A stretch of DNA of 64,000 bases from Clostridium disporicum (GTDB lineage: Bacteria > Bacillota > Clostridia > Clostridiales > Clostridiaceae). Location: positions 19,369-83,368 of the forward strand of contig NZ_CYZX01000016.1 of NCBI RefSeq assembly GCF_001405015.1. The letters are read 5' to 3'. The position numbers and the translations under genes are program-made. Positions 34,143 to 43,066 of the stretch are shown in pieces (the stretch's first letter is position 1; the number at the start of each line of letters is the position of its first letter). Below the pieces are notes generated by a model. That model did no database searches and was not told where the DNA came from. It saw only the letters and a list, made by a program, of their open reading frames with translations.

Positions 34143-36020
34143 TTACTTCTCAAATACTATCTCCATAAGTTCCTCTATATTAGTTATAGATTTAACTTCT
34201 ATATCACTAAGCCCTAGAGGGACTTCTTTTTCATTATCTTTAGGGACAGCAACAAGTTTAATTCCTTTTCTTCTAGCACCATATATTTTTTCAAATATAC
34301 CACCAACTGGCTTCACAGTACCTCTTAATGAAATCTCACCTGTAATAGCAATGTCTTGACGTATTGGTCTATTAGTAAGAGCACTAATTATACAAACAGT
34401 TATAGCTGCTCCTGCTGAAGGCCCATCTATCTTTCCTCCACCAATTACATTAACGTGTATATCATAATCTCTTATATCTTTTTCAGTAATCTTTCTTATA
34501 ACAGAAGCTGCATTAAATACAGAATCCTTTGCCATTGAACCTGCTGTATCATTAAACTTAATAGTTCCTGCACCTTTTTTTCTTGCAGGGAATACAGCTG
34601 CTTCAATCTCTATAGTAGATCCTACAAATCCACTTACTCCTAATCCATATACATGCCCTACTTCAGAACTGTCTAAATTATCTATTCTTTCATAAGGTAA
34701 ATATCTACCTATAGATAATACCTCTTCTACATCGCTTATCTTTATTATTCCTTTTGTATCTTCCCCTTGAGAGTTATATAAAGAATATCCATAAGCATCT
34801 GATAATATATTTACAGCTCTTCTACCTTCAATAGTATATTGACTAATAAGCTTTGCAACACCATCTTCTAAAGTTACTTCTAACTTTTTAGCTGCATTTT
34901 CAATTATTCCTTCTATATCTGTAGCAGATAATGGCTCAAAATAAACCTCTGTACATCTTGATCTTAAAGCTGGATTAATTTCACTTGGATCTTTAGTCGT
35001 AGCCCCTATTAAAACAAAATCAGCTGGTGCTCCATTATCAAATAAATATTTTATATATTTTGGTATGTTTTCATCATCTGGATCATAGTAAGATGATGAA
35101 AACTCTACTCTTTTATCTTCTAAAACTTTTAAAAGTTTATTTTGAAGTATTTCATCTAATTCACCGATTTCATCAATGAATAAAACTCCACCATGTGCAT
35201 CTGTAACTAAACCTGGTTTTGGTTCAGGTACACCTATCTCAGCTAAGTCTTTCTTACTACCTTGATATATAGGATCATGTACTGAGCCTAATAGAGGATT
35301 TGTTATTTCTCTTGGATCCCATCTTAATGTTGTTCCATCAACTTCAACAAACTTTGATTCCTCATCAAAAGGCGTAAATTTAAGTTTTTTAGCTTCTTCT
35401 AAAGCAAGTCTTGCTGCTGATGTCTTACCTACTCCTGGAGGCCCATAAAGGATTATATGCTGTGGGTATGGAGATGCCATCTTTGATATTAATGACTTAA
35501 CAGCTCTCTCTTGCCCAACAATCTCTTCAAAAGTTTCTGGTCTTAAAAGATTCATTACATTTTTATTTATCTTTTTAGCATCAAGCTTCTCAAGCTTCTC
35601 AAGCTTAAGTGCTGTTTTGCTATTTTCAGAACCTTTTTGCTTTCTTATTATAGAAAGTCTAAGTTCATCCATAAACTTCTCTTGTCTCTCAACAAGACTC
35701 TTTTCAACTTCAGTTTCTATTTGTCTTTGCACATATTTTTTAGCTATATTTTCAGATATCCAATAAACTACATCCTCTAATATATCTCGTGCTGTATCAT
35801 CATTTGGAACTACCTTCGCTCCTTTTCCATCTGATGCAATAACATTAAGTGCATATATTCTCTCGTTTATTTTTGGTGAATTAACATACTTATTTAACTT
35901 AAATCTAACAGTTCTAGCTCTTACAGCACCTTCATCAAGCACATTATTAAGTATCTCAAATAATACATTCACCTTTGACTCTAACGGTAAATCACTATCT
36001 AATATATTTTGTAATTCCAA
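34143..36020 (-). CDS. lonC: Lon-family ATP-dependent protease LonC
   Basis: 625-aa AAA+ serine protease. A helical N-terminal domain (about 1-165) replaces the usual Lon substrate domain. The AAA+ domain has Walker A GPPGVGKT (about 196-203) and Walker B GGVLFIDEIGELD. The C-terminal Lon protease domain has the Ser-Lys dyad: S535 in GPSAGAA and K578, 43 residues later as in classic Lon. The Clostridia-type LonC is commonly found next to rplI and dnaB, as here. Starts 13 nt after the rplI stop. Confidence 0.92.
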   Translation of the reverse strand: MELQNILDSDLPLESKVNVLFEILNNVLDEGAVRARTVRFKLNKYVNSPKINERIYALNVIASDGKGAKVVPNDDTARDILEDVVYWISENIAKKYVQRQIETEVEKSLVERQEKFMDELRLSIIRKQKGSENSKTALKLEKLEKLDAKKINKNVMNLLRPETFEEIVGQERAVKSLISKMASPYPQHIILYGPPGVGKTSAARLALEEAKKLKFTPFDEESKFVEVDGTTLRWDPREITNPLLGSVHDPIYQGSKKDLAEIGVPEPKPGLVTDAHGGVLFIDEIGELDEILQNKLLKVLEDKRVEFSSSYYDPDDENIPKYIKYLFDNGAPADFVLIGATTKDPSEINPALRSRCTEVYFEPLSATDIEGIIENAAKKLEVTLEDGVAKLISQYTIEGRRAVNILSDAYGYSLYNSQGEDTKGIIKISDVEEVLSIGRYLPYERIDNLDSSEVGHVYGLGVSGFVGSTIEIEAAVFPARKKGAGTIKFNDTAGSMAKDSVFNAASVIRKITEKDIRDYDIHVNVIGGGKIDGPSAGAAITVCIISALTNRPIRQDIAITGEISLRGTVKPVGGIFEKIYGARRKGIKLVAVPKDNEKEVPLGLSDIEVKSITNIEELMEIVFEK

Positions 36021-36032
36021 ATTAAATCCTCC

Positions 36033-36479
36033 TTATTGTTGAGGGACAATTATAACCTTTATCTTTGTTGATACTTCTGGATATAATTTAATTTCTACAT
36101 CATATGTTCCCGCAATTTTTATTGTTTCCATTACTACTTTTTTCTTATCTACTGATAATTTAAATGTTGTGTTAATAACTTCAGCTATATCTTTATTTGT
36201 TATAGCTCCAAATAATCTTCCACTTTCTCCTGCTTTAGCTTTTACTGTAACTTCTTTACCTTTTAATTCAGCTGCTAACTTTTGAGCTGCTTCTAGTTCA
36301 GCAAGCTTCTTTCTTCTTTCATTTTCCTTTTTAGCATTAACAACGTGTAAAGCATTTGCTGTTGCTTCTTCTGCTAATTTCCTAGGAAATAAATAGTTTC
36401 TAGCATATCCATCTGATGCTTCTATAACATCACCTTTTTTCCCCATTTTCTTTACGTCTTGTAATAAAATAACTTTCAT
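36033..36479 (-). CDS. rplI: 50S ribosomal protein L9
   Basis: 148 aa with the typical start MKVILLQDVKKMGKKGDVIEASDGYARNYLFPRKLA, a long connecting helix (about 41-75) and the C-terminal rRNA-binding domain ending EVSTKIKVIIVPQ. The ATG at 36479 is chosen to give the canonical MKVILL start; an in-frame GTG three codons earlier lies in the AGGTG region. In the minus-strand order MazG-like, gdpP, rplI, lonC. Confidence 0.96.
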   Translation of the reverse strand: MKVILLQDVKKMGKKGDVIEASDGYARNYLFPRKLAEEATANALHVVNAKKENERRKKLAELEAAQKLAAELKGKEVTVKAKAGESGRLFGAITNKDIAEVINTTFKLSVDKKKVVMETIKIAGTYDVEIKLYPEVSTKIKVIIVPQQ

Positions 36480-36522
36480 CTTATACACCTATCCTTTATC
36501 TTTTATTCTTGTCACATTTGTT

Positions 36523-38463
36523 CTACTTTAAATGCTTTTCTATAGAATTTTTTAAAGCTTCTATAGATTCTTCTATAGAAAGTTTTAATTTAGCTCCAGC
36601 CATATTCATATGACCACCGCCACCAAGTTCTTCTAATATAACTTGAACATTAACATCCCCAAGAGAACGTCCACTTATTATTACATTATTATTTATTTCA
36701 GCTAAAACAAAGCATACCTCTATTCCTGAGATAGTTAATAATTCATCAGCTGCTCTAGCTACTATAACTGTATTATCAACATTACTTGGACAAACAGCTA
36801 TCGCCACCTTATTTTTTACATCTGCATTCTTAATAGTATCGGCTATAACTAAATAATCTTCTAAACTATCATTAAACATTTTTTTAACTTCCAATGTATC
36901 AGCACCTATAGATCTTAAAAATGACGCTGCATCAAATGTTCTAACTCCAGCCTTAAATTGGAATTCTTTAGTGTCCATAACAATACCAGCTAAAAGCCCT
37001 TCAGCTTCAACCTTTGATATTCTAGGCTTTTGTACCATATACTGAATTAGTTCTGTTACCATTTCTGAGGTAGATGATGCATATACCTCAATATAATTTA
37101 ATAACGTGCCTTCAACTATATCAGGGCTTCTTCTATGATGATCTATAATTATCTTTCTAGACACTTTTTCAACTAAGTCAATATTACTTACATACCCTTT
37201 ATTATGAACATCTACTACTATTAATAAAGATTTATCATTGATATTTTTTTCTGCCTCATCTCTAGAAATAAATGTTTTATCATACTTGCTATCACTTTTT
37301 AACCTACTCATGTAATATTCAATAGCATTTCTATCATTATCTAAAATAATATTACAATTCTTGCCAATTTGCTTTATTGTAGACCATAAACCAACCGCAG
37401 CACCTAAGCAATCCATATCTGGATTCTTGTGTCCCATAATTAATACATTACTACTCTCATAGATAAGATCCTTTAATGCATGAGCAATAACTCTTGCTCT
37501 TACTCTTGTTCTCTTTTCAAACTCTCTAGTATTTCCACCAAAGAAAATTATCTTTTCATTATTTTTTATGGCAACTTGGTCACCGCCTCTACCTAAAGCA
37601 AGCTCCTTAGCAGTAACTGCATTATTATAATTTTCTTGAGGAGTAGATCCTCCTCTTCCTATTCCAATGCTTAAAGTAAGTTCAAACTTATTACCACGTT
37701 CAATTTCAGATATTTTTTCTAATATATCAAATTTATTATTTATTTCTTCAGTAATATACTTATCTATGATCGATAATGCATATCTATTAGAACCATATTT
37801 AACAATAAGTGCCTTCAACTTTTGAGCATATAAATTAATAGTTCTTTCTACTTCTGCTACGAGTAAAGGTCTTTCACTTTCTTCTGTACTTTCAAGAACC
37901 TCAGATAAATTATCTACTTCAATTAACATTACACTTTCTTTAGTTGTATTTAAATCACTCAAATTGCTAACTTCTATAAAATACACTGCATATACATCAT
38001 TAATAAGTTCATCTTCTCCAATTATTTTGCTAGCATATATACTATAAACATAGTTTTTTACCTTTATACGCTGACTTAAATCTTTATCACATTTCAAAAG
38101 CTTTTGTAAATCTATGCTTCTTGTAATACTAACAATATTTTGTACTTCATTATCTTTTAAATCTAATTCATTAGCTAATTTTTTATTTGCCCATATAATA
38201 TCTCCATTTTCATTAATAAGAGCAATTGGAGCTATCATGTTTGAAATATTATCATTAATATTTAATTTAAGCTTAGATACTACTCTTTTATCCTTTTCAT
38301 CTTTATAACGCTCATTCAAATTTAAGTAATAACTGTATATAATAAACGCCAATAATATAATACTTCCTACTATAAACTTATCATTATAGAAAAATATCAT
38401 ACTTATAAATATAAAAATAGCTGGTACTATCACTTGTTGATAATCCTTAAGTTTTTCCTTCAT
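36523..38463 (-). CDS. gdpP: c-di-AMP phosphodiesterase GdpP
   Basis: 646-aa membrane enzyme that breaks down cyclic di-AMP. Two N-terminal helices (about 10-47) are followed by a PAS-like domain (about 70-165), a degenerate GGDEF domain (about 170-305, lacking the GGDEF signature), the DHH domain (GHKNPDMDCLG with H345, D349, D351; D418 and H420; DHH at 441-443) and the DHHA1 domain ending GGGGHMNMAGAKL. All the metal-ligand motifs of active GdpP are present. Followed by rplI, as in Bacillus. Confidence 0.95.
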   Translation of the reverse strand: MKEKLKDYQQVIVPAIFIFISMIFFYNDKFIVGSIILLAFIIYSYYLNLNERYKDEKDKRVVSKLKLNINDNISNMIAPIALINENGDIIWANKKLANELDLKDNEVQNIVSITRSIDLQKLLKCDKDLSQRIKVKNYVYSIYASKIIGEDELINDVYAVYFIEVSNLSDLNTTKESVMLIEVDNLSEVLESTEESERPLLVAEVERTINLYAQKLKALIVKYGSNRYALSIIDKYITEEINNKFDILEKISEIERGNKFELTLSIGIGRGGSTPQENYNNAVTAKELALGRGGDQVAIKNNEKIIFFGGNTREFEKRTRVRARVIAHALKDLIYESSNVLIMGHKNPDMDCLGAAVGLWSTIKQIGKNCNIILDNDRNAIEYYMSRLKSDSKYDKTFISRDEAEKNINDKSLLIVVDVHNKGYVSNIDLVEKVSRKIIIDHHRRSPDIVEGTLLNYIEVYASSTSEMVTELIQYMVQKPRISKVEAEGLLAGIVMDTKEFQFKAGVRTFDAASFLRSIGADTLEVKKMFNDSLEDYLVIADTIKNADVKNKVAIAVCPSNVDNTVIVARAADELLTISGIEVCFVLAEINNNVIISGRSLGDVNVQVILEELGGGGHMNMAGAKLKLSIEESIEALKNSIEKHLK

Positions 38464-38488
38464 TGAAAGCCTCCTAAGCCTTATATTA

Positions 38489-38803
38489 TTAACGCTGCTT
38501 TATATGATTTTGAAGCTTACTTAAATTTTTACCTTCTCTCTCATATTCATGCTCTTCTGTAATACCAATCTTTAGCTTTTTACTCATATCATCATCAACT
38601 TCATCGCAACTATATCCTAACTTTTGTGCTAAAACATAAAGAATTAAAATAGCACCAGATATACAATTTAATATAGAGTCTCTAGCTATATTAGTACCTC
38701 TAGTTAAAAGAGTATAAAGATCTCCTATAAGACACAATAAGTTCGCTTTTAATTCTTCTATCATCTTAATATTGGCCATTATATTAAATTCTTCTTTTCT
38801 CAT
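38489..38803 (-). CDS. MazG-like small protein
   Basis: 104 aa, mainly helical. It resembles the MazG-like family found beside gdpP in clostridia: an N-terminal MIEELKANLLCLIGDLYTLLTRG helix pair and LNCISGAILILYVLAQKLGYSCDEVDDDMSKKLK. The ExxE metal motif of active MazG NTP-pyrophosphohydrolases is not visible (LIGDLYTLL in its place), so catalysis is doubtful. ATG with GAGGTGA upstream; 25 nt before gdpP. Confidence 0.7.
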   Translation of the reverse strand: MRKEEFNIMANIKMIEELKANLLCLIGDLYTLLTRGTNIARDSILNCISGAILILYVLAQKLGYSCDEVDDDMSKKLKIGITEEHEYEREGKNLSKLQNHIKQR

Positions 38804-38921
38804 TATTTCACCTCTATTCCAATACCCTGTAACTTATATTTTAAAGTTATTTTTATATTAATGCAACTATATAAGGGATTGTATTACAAATTATGTAAAT
38901 TATTTTTATTTTTATATAACA

Positions 38922-38947
38922 CAAAAGCCCCTGATTCTCAGGGGCTA
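38922..38947 (-). terminator. Terminator of the rpsF-ssb-rpsR operon
   Basis: AGCCCCTGA / TCAGGGGCT stem with a 4-nt loop (GAAT on the minus strand), then TTTTGT on the minus strand. Confidence 0.88.
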
Positions 38948-38959
38948 ATAATCTTATTA

Positions 38960-39202
38960 CTATTCTGTTGTAAATGGTAATAAAGCTATGTTTCTTGATC
39001 TCTTTATAGCATCTGTTAATTGTCTTTGGTGCTTAGCGCAAGTTCCAGAAATTCTTCTTGGTAATATCTTACCTCTTTCTGTAACAAACTTTCTTAACTT
39101 AGCTACATCTTTGTAATCTATTGATTCAGCTTTATCAACACAGAAAGCACATACTTTTCTCTTAGATCTTCTCATTTTTCCAGATCTTTTCATATCTCTC
39201 AT
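38960..39202 (-). CDS. rpsR: 30S ribosomal protein S18
   Basis: 80 aa with KRKVCAFCVDKAESIDYKDVAKLRKFVTERGKILPRRISGTCAKHQRQLTDAIKRSRNIALLPF, full S18 core. Cys19, Cys22 and Cys50 are kept and could bind zinc. GGAGGG precedes the ATG. Last gene of the operon; S18 and S6 form the complex that can bind the leader upstream of rpsF. Confidence 0.97.
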   Translation of the reverse strand: MRDMKRSGKMRRSKRKVCAFCVDKAESIDYKDVAKLRKFVTERGKILPRRISGTCAKHQRQLTDAIKRSRNIALLPFTTE

Positions 39203-39236
39203 GCTAGTTCCCTCCTTATAAAATTAATTAGACTTT

Positions 39237-39695
39237 CTAGAATGGCATATCTCCATCATCTACTGGAGTCATGTCTTCTTCGAAACTCATTCCACCAAAC
39301 ACATCATTGCTTGCTGGAGTAGAATATCCATTTCCGCCACCGAATGAACCTCCATTATTGCCTGCTCCATTACCTTTTGATAAGAAGCTTACACCGTTAA
39401 ATGTATCAGCAACAACTTCTGTTACATATCTCTTTGTGCCGTCTTTTGCATCATATGTTCTAACTGAGATTCTACCGCTTATTGCAATTTGACTACCCTT
39501 ACTCATATATTGAGCAGTGTTTTCAGCTTGCTTTCCCCATATTACTACAGGAATAAAATCGGCAGTTCTTTCGCCAGATTTGCTGTTATAATTATCAACT
39601 GCTAAAGTTAGTGTTGTTACGGCAGTCCCTGTTCCTGGAGTATACTTTAACTCAGGATCTTTAGTTAATCTACCTATTAGAATTACTTTATTCAT
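39237..39695 (-). CDS. ssb: Single-stranded DNA-binding protein
   Basis: 152 aa. An OB fold (about 1-106: MNKVILIGRLTKDPELKYTPGTG, FIPVVIWGKQAENTAQYMSKGSQIAISGRI) is followed by a Gly/Asn-rich linker and the acidic tip DDGDMPF that binds partner proteins. Lies between rpsF and rpsR, the usual Firmicutes order. Confidence 0.97.
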   Translation of the reverse strand: MNKVILIGRLTKDPELKYTPGTGTAVTTLTLAVDNYNSKSGERTADFIPVVIWGKQAENTAQYMSKGSQIAISGRISVRTYDAKDGTKRYVTEVVADTFNGVSFLSKGNGAGNNGGSFGGGNGYSTPASNDVFGGMSFEEDMTPVDDGDMPF

Positions 39696-39711
39696 TCTTT
39701 AACACCACCTA

Positions 39712-40002
39712 CTAGTTTTCTTGTTTAACAATGATATGTCTTATAACACCATCAGTGATTCTGAATATTCTGTCTAACTCACTTGGTAATTCTGGGTTAG
39801 CTTCGAAATTGATTAATGTGTAGAAACCTTCGTTAACTTTCTTTATTTCGTAAGCAAGTTTTCTCTTACCCCAGAAATCTACGTTTTCGATAGTTCCTCC
39901 ACCATTTTCTATAACACCTTTAAACTTTTCGATGTTAGCTTTTACAGCTTCTTCATCAAATGATGGGTGTAGTATAAATATAGTTTCGTACTTTCTCATC
40001 AT
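39712..40002 (-). CDS. rpsF: 30S ribosomal protein S6
   Basis: 96 aa: RKYETIFILHPSFDEEAVKANIEKFKGVIENGGGTIENVDFWGKRKLAYEIKKVNEGFYTLINFEA, complete S6. Two adjacent ATGs (40002 and 39999) follow AAGGAGGTGAAA; either could be used. A GTG at 40008 is inside that site. First gene of rpsF-ssb-rpsR, with a structured leader and promoter upstream. Confidence 0.95.
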   Translation of the reverse strand: MMRKYETIFILHPSFDEEAVKANIEKFKGVIENGGGTIENVDFWGKRKLAYEIKKVNEGFYTLINFEANPELPSELDRIFRITDGVIRHIIVKQEN

Positions 40003-40013
40003 TTTCACCTCCT

Positions 40014-40050
40014 TTGGACTTAACGGCTGCTACATACGCAGCAGGATTAC
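40014..40050 (-). promoter_or_regulatory. S6:S18-type leader RNA of the rpsF operon
   Basis: On the minus strand, CTGCTGCGTATGTAGCAG folds into a hairpin directly followed by CCGTTAAG. This matches the known rpsF leader motif, a stem with a conserved CCG element imitating the S6:S18 site in 16S rRNA. It lies just before the ribosome-binding site, so excess S6:S18 could block translation. Confidence 0.75.
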
Positions 40051-40058
40051 AATTTAAA

Positions 40059-40087
40059 AGTTTATCACTTTATGTTGACTATTTCAA
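40059..40087 (-). promoter_or_regulatory. Sigma-A promoter of rpsF
   Basis: Minus strand: TTGAAA (40082-40087), 17-nt spacer, TAAACT (40059-40064). Transcription would start just before the leader hairpin. Confidence 0.6.
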
Positions 40088-40099
40088 GCTTTTTTTATT

Positions 40100-40291
40100 T
40101 TATTCTTTTGTTTTCACTACCTTTTTTGCATCTTTTTGGAATTTACGACGTGGAAGCATTATTATTCTACCACATTCAGTACATTTAATTTTTACATCAG
40201 CACCAACTCTTATGATTTCAAAGTTTTTATTTCCACAAGGATGCTCTTTTTTCATTTCTACTATATCACCTAGTTCAAAAGTTTCTATCAT
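40100..40291 (-). CDS. DUF951 protein
   Basis: 63-aa protein matching DUF951: FELGDIVEMKKEHPCGNKNFEIIRVGADVKIKCTECGRIIMLPRRKFQKDAKKVV. The three Cys (C18, then CxxC in KCTEC) suggest metal binding; the surface is basic, as for a nucleic-acid binder. Function unknown. Third in a minus-strand group DUF3343, mscS, DUF951 that runs into the rpsF promoter region. GGAGG upstream. Confidence 0.9.
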   Translation of the reverse strand: MIETFELGDIVEMKKEHPCGNKNFEIIRVGADVKIKCTECGRIIMLPRRKFQKDAKKVVKTKE

Positions 40292-40316
40292 TTATAATAG
40301 CCTCCTAAAAATAAAA

Positions 40317-41219
40317 TTATTTATTTACAATATAAGTCTTTGGATAAGGAATTTCTATTCCTGATTTATTTAATGCTTCTTTAATTTCTTTTCTTAATTC
40401 TCTTTCCATTTCCCATTGGCTTAATGGTTTTGCTCTTCCGATAACCCTAATAGTTATTCCCGATGGATTTAATGAAGTAACTCCTAGCACTTCAATATGC
40501 CCTCTTAGCTTATCTTTATGTTTTTCTTCAAAAGCTTCATTAACAGCTTTAATTACATTTGTAGCTTGGTCTATATTTTCTTCATAAGCTATATCTACAT
40601 CAACTATAAATCTTATATCACCTCTTGAATGATTAGTAACTTCTAATATAGAGCCATTTGGAATAAGGTGTAAATCACCTGTAAAATCCCTTAAAACAGT
40701 TGTCCTGATTCCCATACTTTCAACTATACCAGTAAAGTTAGAAATAGTAACGTGATCCCCTACCCCATATTGATCTTCAAATAAAAGAAAAAATCCATTA
40801 ATTAAATCCTTAACTAAACTTTGAGCCCCAAGACCTATTGCAAATCCCCCAGCACTTGCTAAAGCAACCGGTATCTTTGCAAAAACATCATAAAACATAA
40901 GTGCAACCCCAACTAAATAAACAGTATATTTCAGTACACTCTTTAAGACTTCACCTATAGTTATCGCCTTTTGAGGATCTAACGAAAAACTCATTTTACT
41001 TTTTACTTGCTTATCTACAAATTTATTAATTATTTTATTACCTATTTTTATAACTAAATTTATAGCTATAAATACGATAACGATTCTCAAAATCACAGAA
41101 AGACCTGTTTCTATCCATGAATTTAAAGTATCTGGATTTACTTTTAAACCTTCCCAGCTCCACGCATACTTACCCTCATCTGTTGAAACTATCTTAGCAA
41201 GAGCTAAAATGTTATTCAC
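40317..41219 (-). CDS. Mechanosensitive ion channel, MscS family
   Basis: 300-aa inner-membrane channel that opens on osmotic downshock. Three or so transmembrane helices (about 35-60, 88-110, 115-150), the last the pore helix ALASAGGFAIGLGAQSLVKDLINGFFLLFEDQYGVGDHVTI, then the beta domain (VESMGIRTTVLRDFTGDLHLIPNG) and the alpha/beta vestibule to the C-terminus. Similar in size to Bacillus YkuT. Starts 17 nt after the DUF3343 gene. Confidence 0.92.
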   Translation of the reverse strand: MNNILALAKIVSTDEGKYAWSWEGLKVNPDTLNSWIETGLSVILRIVIVFIAINLVIKIGNKIINKFVDKQVKSKMSFSLDPQKAITIGEVLKSVLKYTVYLVGVALMFYDVFAKIPVALASAGGFAIGLGAQSLVKDLINGFFLLFEDQYGVGDHVTISNFTGIVESMGIRTTVLRDFTGDLHLIPNGSILEVTNHSRGDIRFIVDVDIAYEENIDQATNVIKAVNEAFEEKHKDKLRGHIEVLGVTSLNPSGITIRVIGRAKPLSQWEMERELRKEIKEALNKSGIEIPYPKTYIVNK

Positions 41220-41236
41220 CTACTAACGCCTCCCTA

Positions 41237-41476
41237 TTATTTTATTAATTCATAACATCCGTTATCTCTTTTATATATTGCCTTAAATTCTATGACTTCT
41301 TCATTAATTATTCTATTAACGCTTTCTTCATCTTCTAATCTTATACAAATTCCACAACTTTGAGTTATTGTAGTTGGTGTTGGCATAATTCTAAAATTCA
41401 TCCCTATTTCCTTTAATTTTTTTTCTCCACTCATAGCTGTATGAGTATTCTTAAAAACTATTATGTAATACTTCAT
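41237..41476 (-). CDS. DUF3343 protein
   Basis: 79 aa: YYIIVFKNTHTAMSGEKKLKEIGMNFRIMPTPTTITQSCGICIRLED, a good match to DUF3343, which often accompanies cysteine desulfurase-like and selenium-related genes. The conserved CGIC pair (about 42-45) may be redox active. It is divergently placed from the cysteine desulfurase-like gene at 41645. Function unknown. Confidence 0.88.
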   Translation of the reverse strand: MKYYIIVFKNTHTAMSGEKKLKEIGMNFRIMPTPTTITQSCGICIRLEDEESVNRIINEEVIEFKAIYKRDNGCYELIK

Positions 41477-41644
41477 CTTGTCCTCCTAAAATCTTCTTCA
41501 TAATTATATTATACCTACTTTGTTCTTATAATAAATATATTACTTTAATATCTCATCTATTTCAAAATTTTGTAATACACTCTTGCTTTTTTCTCTATTT
41601 ATTTTATCATATTTATAAGACTAATTTTACAAGGAGTAAGCACT

Positions 41645-42802
41645 ATGAATGTATATTTAGATAATGCAAGTACATCATTTCCAAAGCCAAAATCAGTTTC
41701 AGATTCAATTTATAATTATTTAACTAACATTGGTGGAAATCCTGGACGTGCTAATCACTCTAACGCATTAGAATCAAATAGATATTTATTTTTAGCTAGA
41801 GAAACAATAGCTAACTTTTTTAATTTTCATAAGATTGAAAATGTAATTTTTACTAATAATATAACTTCATCGCTTAATATATTGATTAATGGAATATTAA
41901 AGCCTGGAGATCATATCATAACTTCTTCTATGGAACATAATTCCGTTATAAGACCTTTATATAATTTAAAAGAAAATATAGGTATTGATCTAGAAATAGT
42001 TTCTGCAAAATCAAACGGAATACTCGATGTAAATTCAATTTCTAAAGCAATTAAACCTAATACTAAACTAATAGTAATTACTCATGCCTCTAATATTACT
42101 GGTTCTATTCAACCTATACAAAGAATCGGAGAATTATGCAAAAAGAATAATATATTTTTCATACTAGATTCTGCTCAAAGTGCAGGGGTATTAGAAGTTG
42201 ATTTTAAAAAATTTAATCTTAATGCTTTAGCATTTACTGGACATAAAAGTTTACTTGGTCCTCAAGGTATAGGTGGATTTATCATAGATGATGAGTTAAA
42301 TAAAATCTGTAATCCATATATTCTTGGTGGTACAGGAAGTCTTTCTCATTCATTAACTCAGCCAGACTTTTTACCTGATAAATTTGAATCTGGTACATTA
42401 AATATTCCTGGTATAATCGGATTATATGAAGGTATAAAATTTATTGAAAAAGAAGGCCTTAATACTATTTATGAACATAACTCTTATTTAAGATCTTATT
42501 TAATTAATGAGATTTCTAATATTAATAACTTTAATATCTATGGTGATTTAGATCCATCTAATGGAACATCATGTGTATCTATTACACATAATAACTTAGA
42601 TGTTAGTGAACTTTCATATATCTTAGATTCTGATTTCGGAATCAGTAATAGAAGTGGTCTTCATTGTGCTCCGTTAGCTCACCAAACAATTGGAACATAT
42701 CCTAACGGAACCGTTAGACTAAGTTTAGGATACTTTAATACTTTAGATGAAATAAAATATACAGTGGACTCACTCAATAAAATAAACAAATTATATGTAT
42801 AA
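41645..42802 (+). CDS. Cysteine desulfurase-family PLP enzyme
   Basis: 385-aa class-V aminotransferase-fold enzyme of the EF2568-like group. VYLDNASTSFPKP at the N-terminus, PLP lysine in FTGHKSLLGPQGIGG (K about 202), and the mobile-loop Cys in SGLHCAPLAHQTIGT, all consistent with sulfur (or selenium) removal from cysteine. No iscU, selD or other sulfur genes are adjacent apart from the divergent DUF3343 gene, so the acceptor is unknown. The stop codon coincides with the edge of a hairpin repeat. Confidence 0.87.
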   Translation: MNVYLDNASTSFPKPKSVSDSIYNYLTNIGGNPGRANHSNALESNRYLFLARETIANFFNFHKIENVIFTNNITSSLNILINGILKPGDHIITSSMEHNSVIRPLYNLKENIGIDLEIVSAKSNGILDVNSISKAIKPNTKLIVITHASNITGSIQPIQRIGELCKKNNIFFILDSAQSAGVLEVDFKKFNLNALAFTGHKSLLGPQGIGGFIIDDELNKICNPYILGGTGSLSHSLTQPDFLPDKFESGTLNIPGIIGLYEGIKFIEKEGLNTIYEHNSYLRSYLINEISNINNFNIYGDLDPSNGTSCVSITHNNLDVSELSYILDSDFGISNRSGLHCAPLAHQTIGTYPNGTVRLSLGYFNTLDEIKYTVDSLNKINKLYV

Positions 42803-43001
42803 AGTGCGAAGCACTTTTAGGAAAAGTTTTACTTAATCAAAATAGAAAATATCACAGGCATCACAAAAAAATATCGTATATGTAAATATTAGGAAGTATA
42901 TACTTTTTACTTTAACTTAAGTTAACTTTTCCCTGCTATAATAGTAGTATTTTTACTTCGACAAAACCACTCTTTCACTTGCGAGCGTTAGCTCGCACTT
43001 T
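42801..43001. repeat. Long imperfect hairpin repeat, copy B
   Basis: Left end AAAGTGCGAAGCACTTTTAG and right end GAGCGTTAGCTCGCACTTT are inverted at their outer 9 nt (AAAGTGCGA). The right 85 nt are a diverged copy of 1225-1310 (shared AGTTAACTTTTCCC, GCTA..ATAGTAG, TTCACTTG.GAGC). It fills the space between the desulfurase and yyaC genes. It may also serve as a terminator, as it ends in a T-run. Confidence 0.75.
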
Positions 43002-43066
43002 TTTTATTATATTTTGAATATTTTCTATAAAAACTGTCAATAATTTCTATATAAGGAGAGTGTTTT

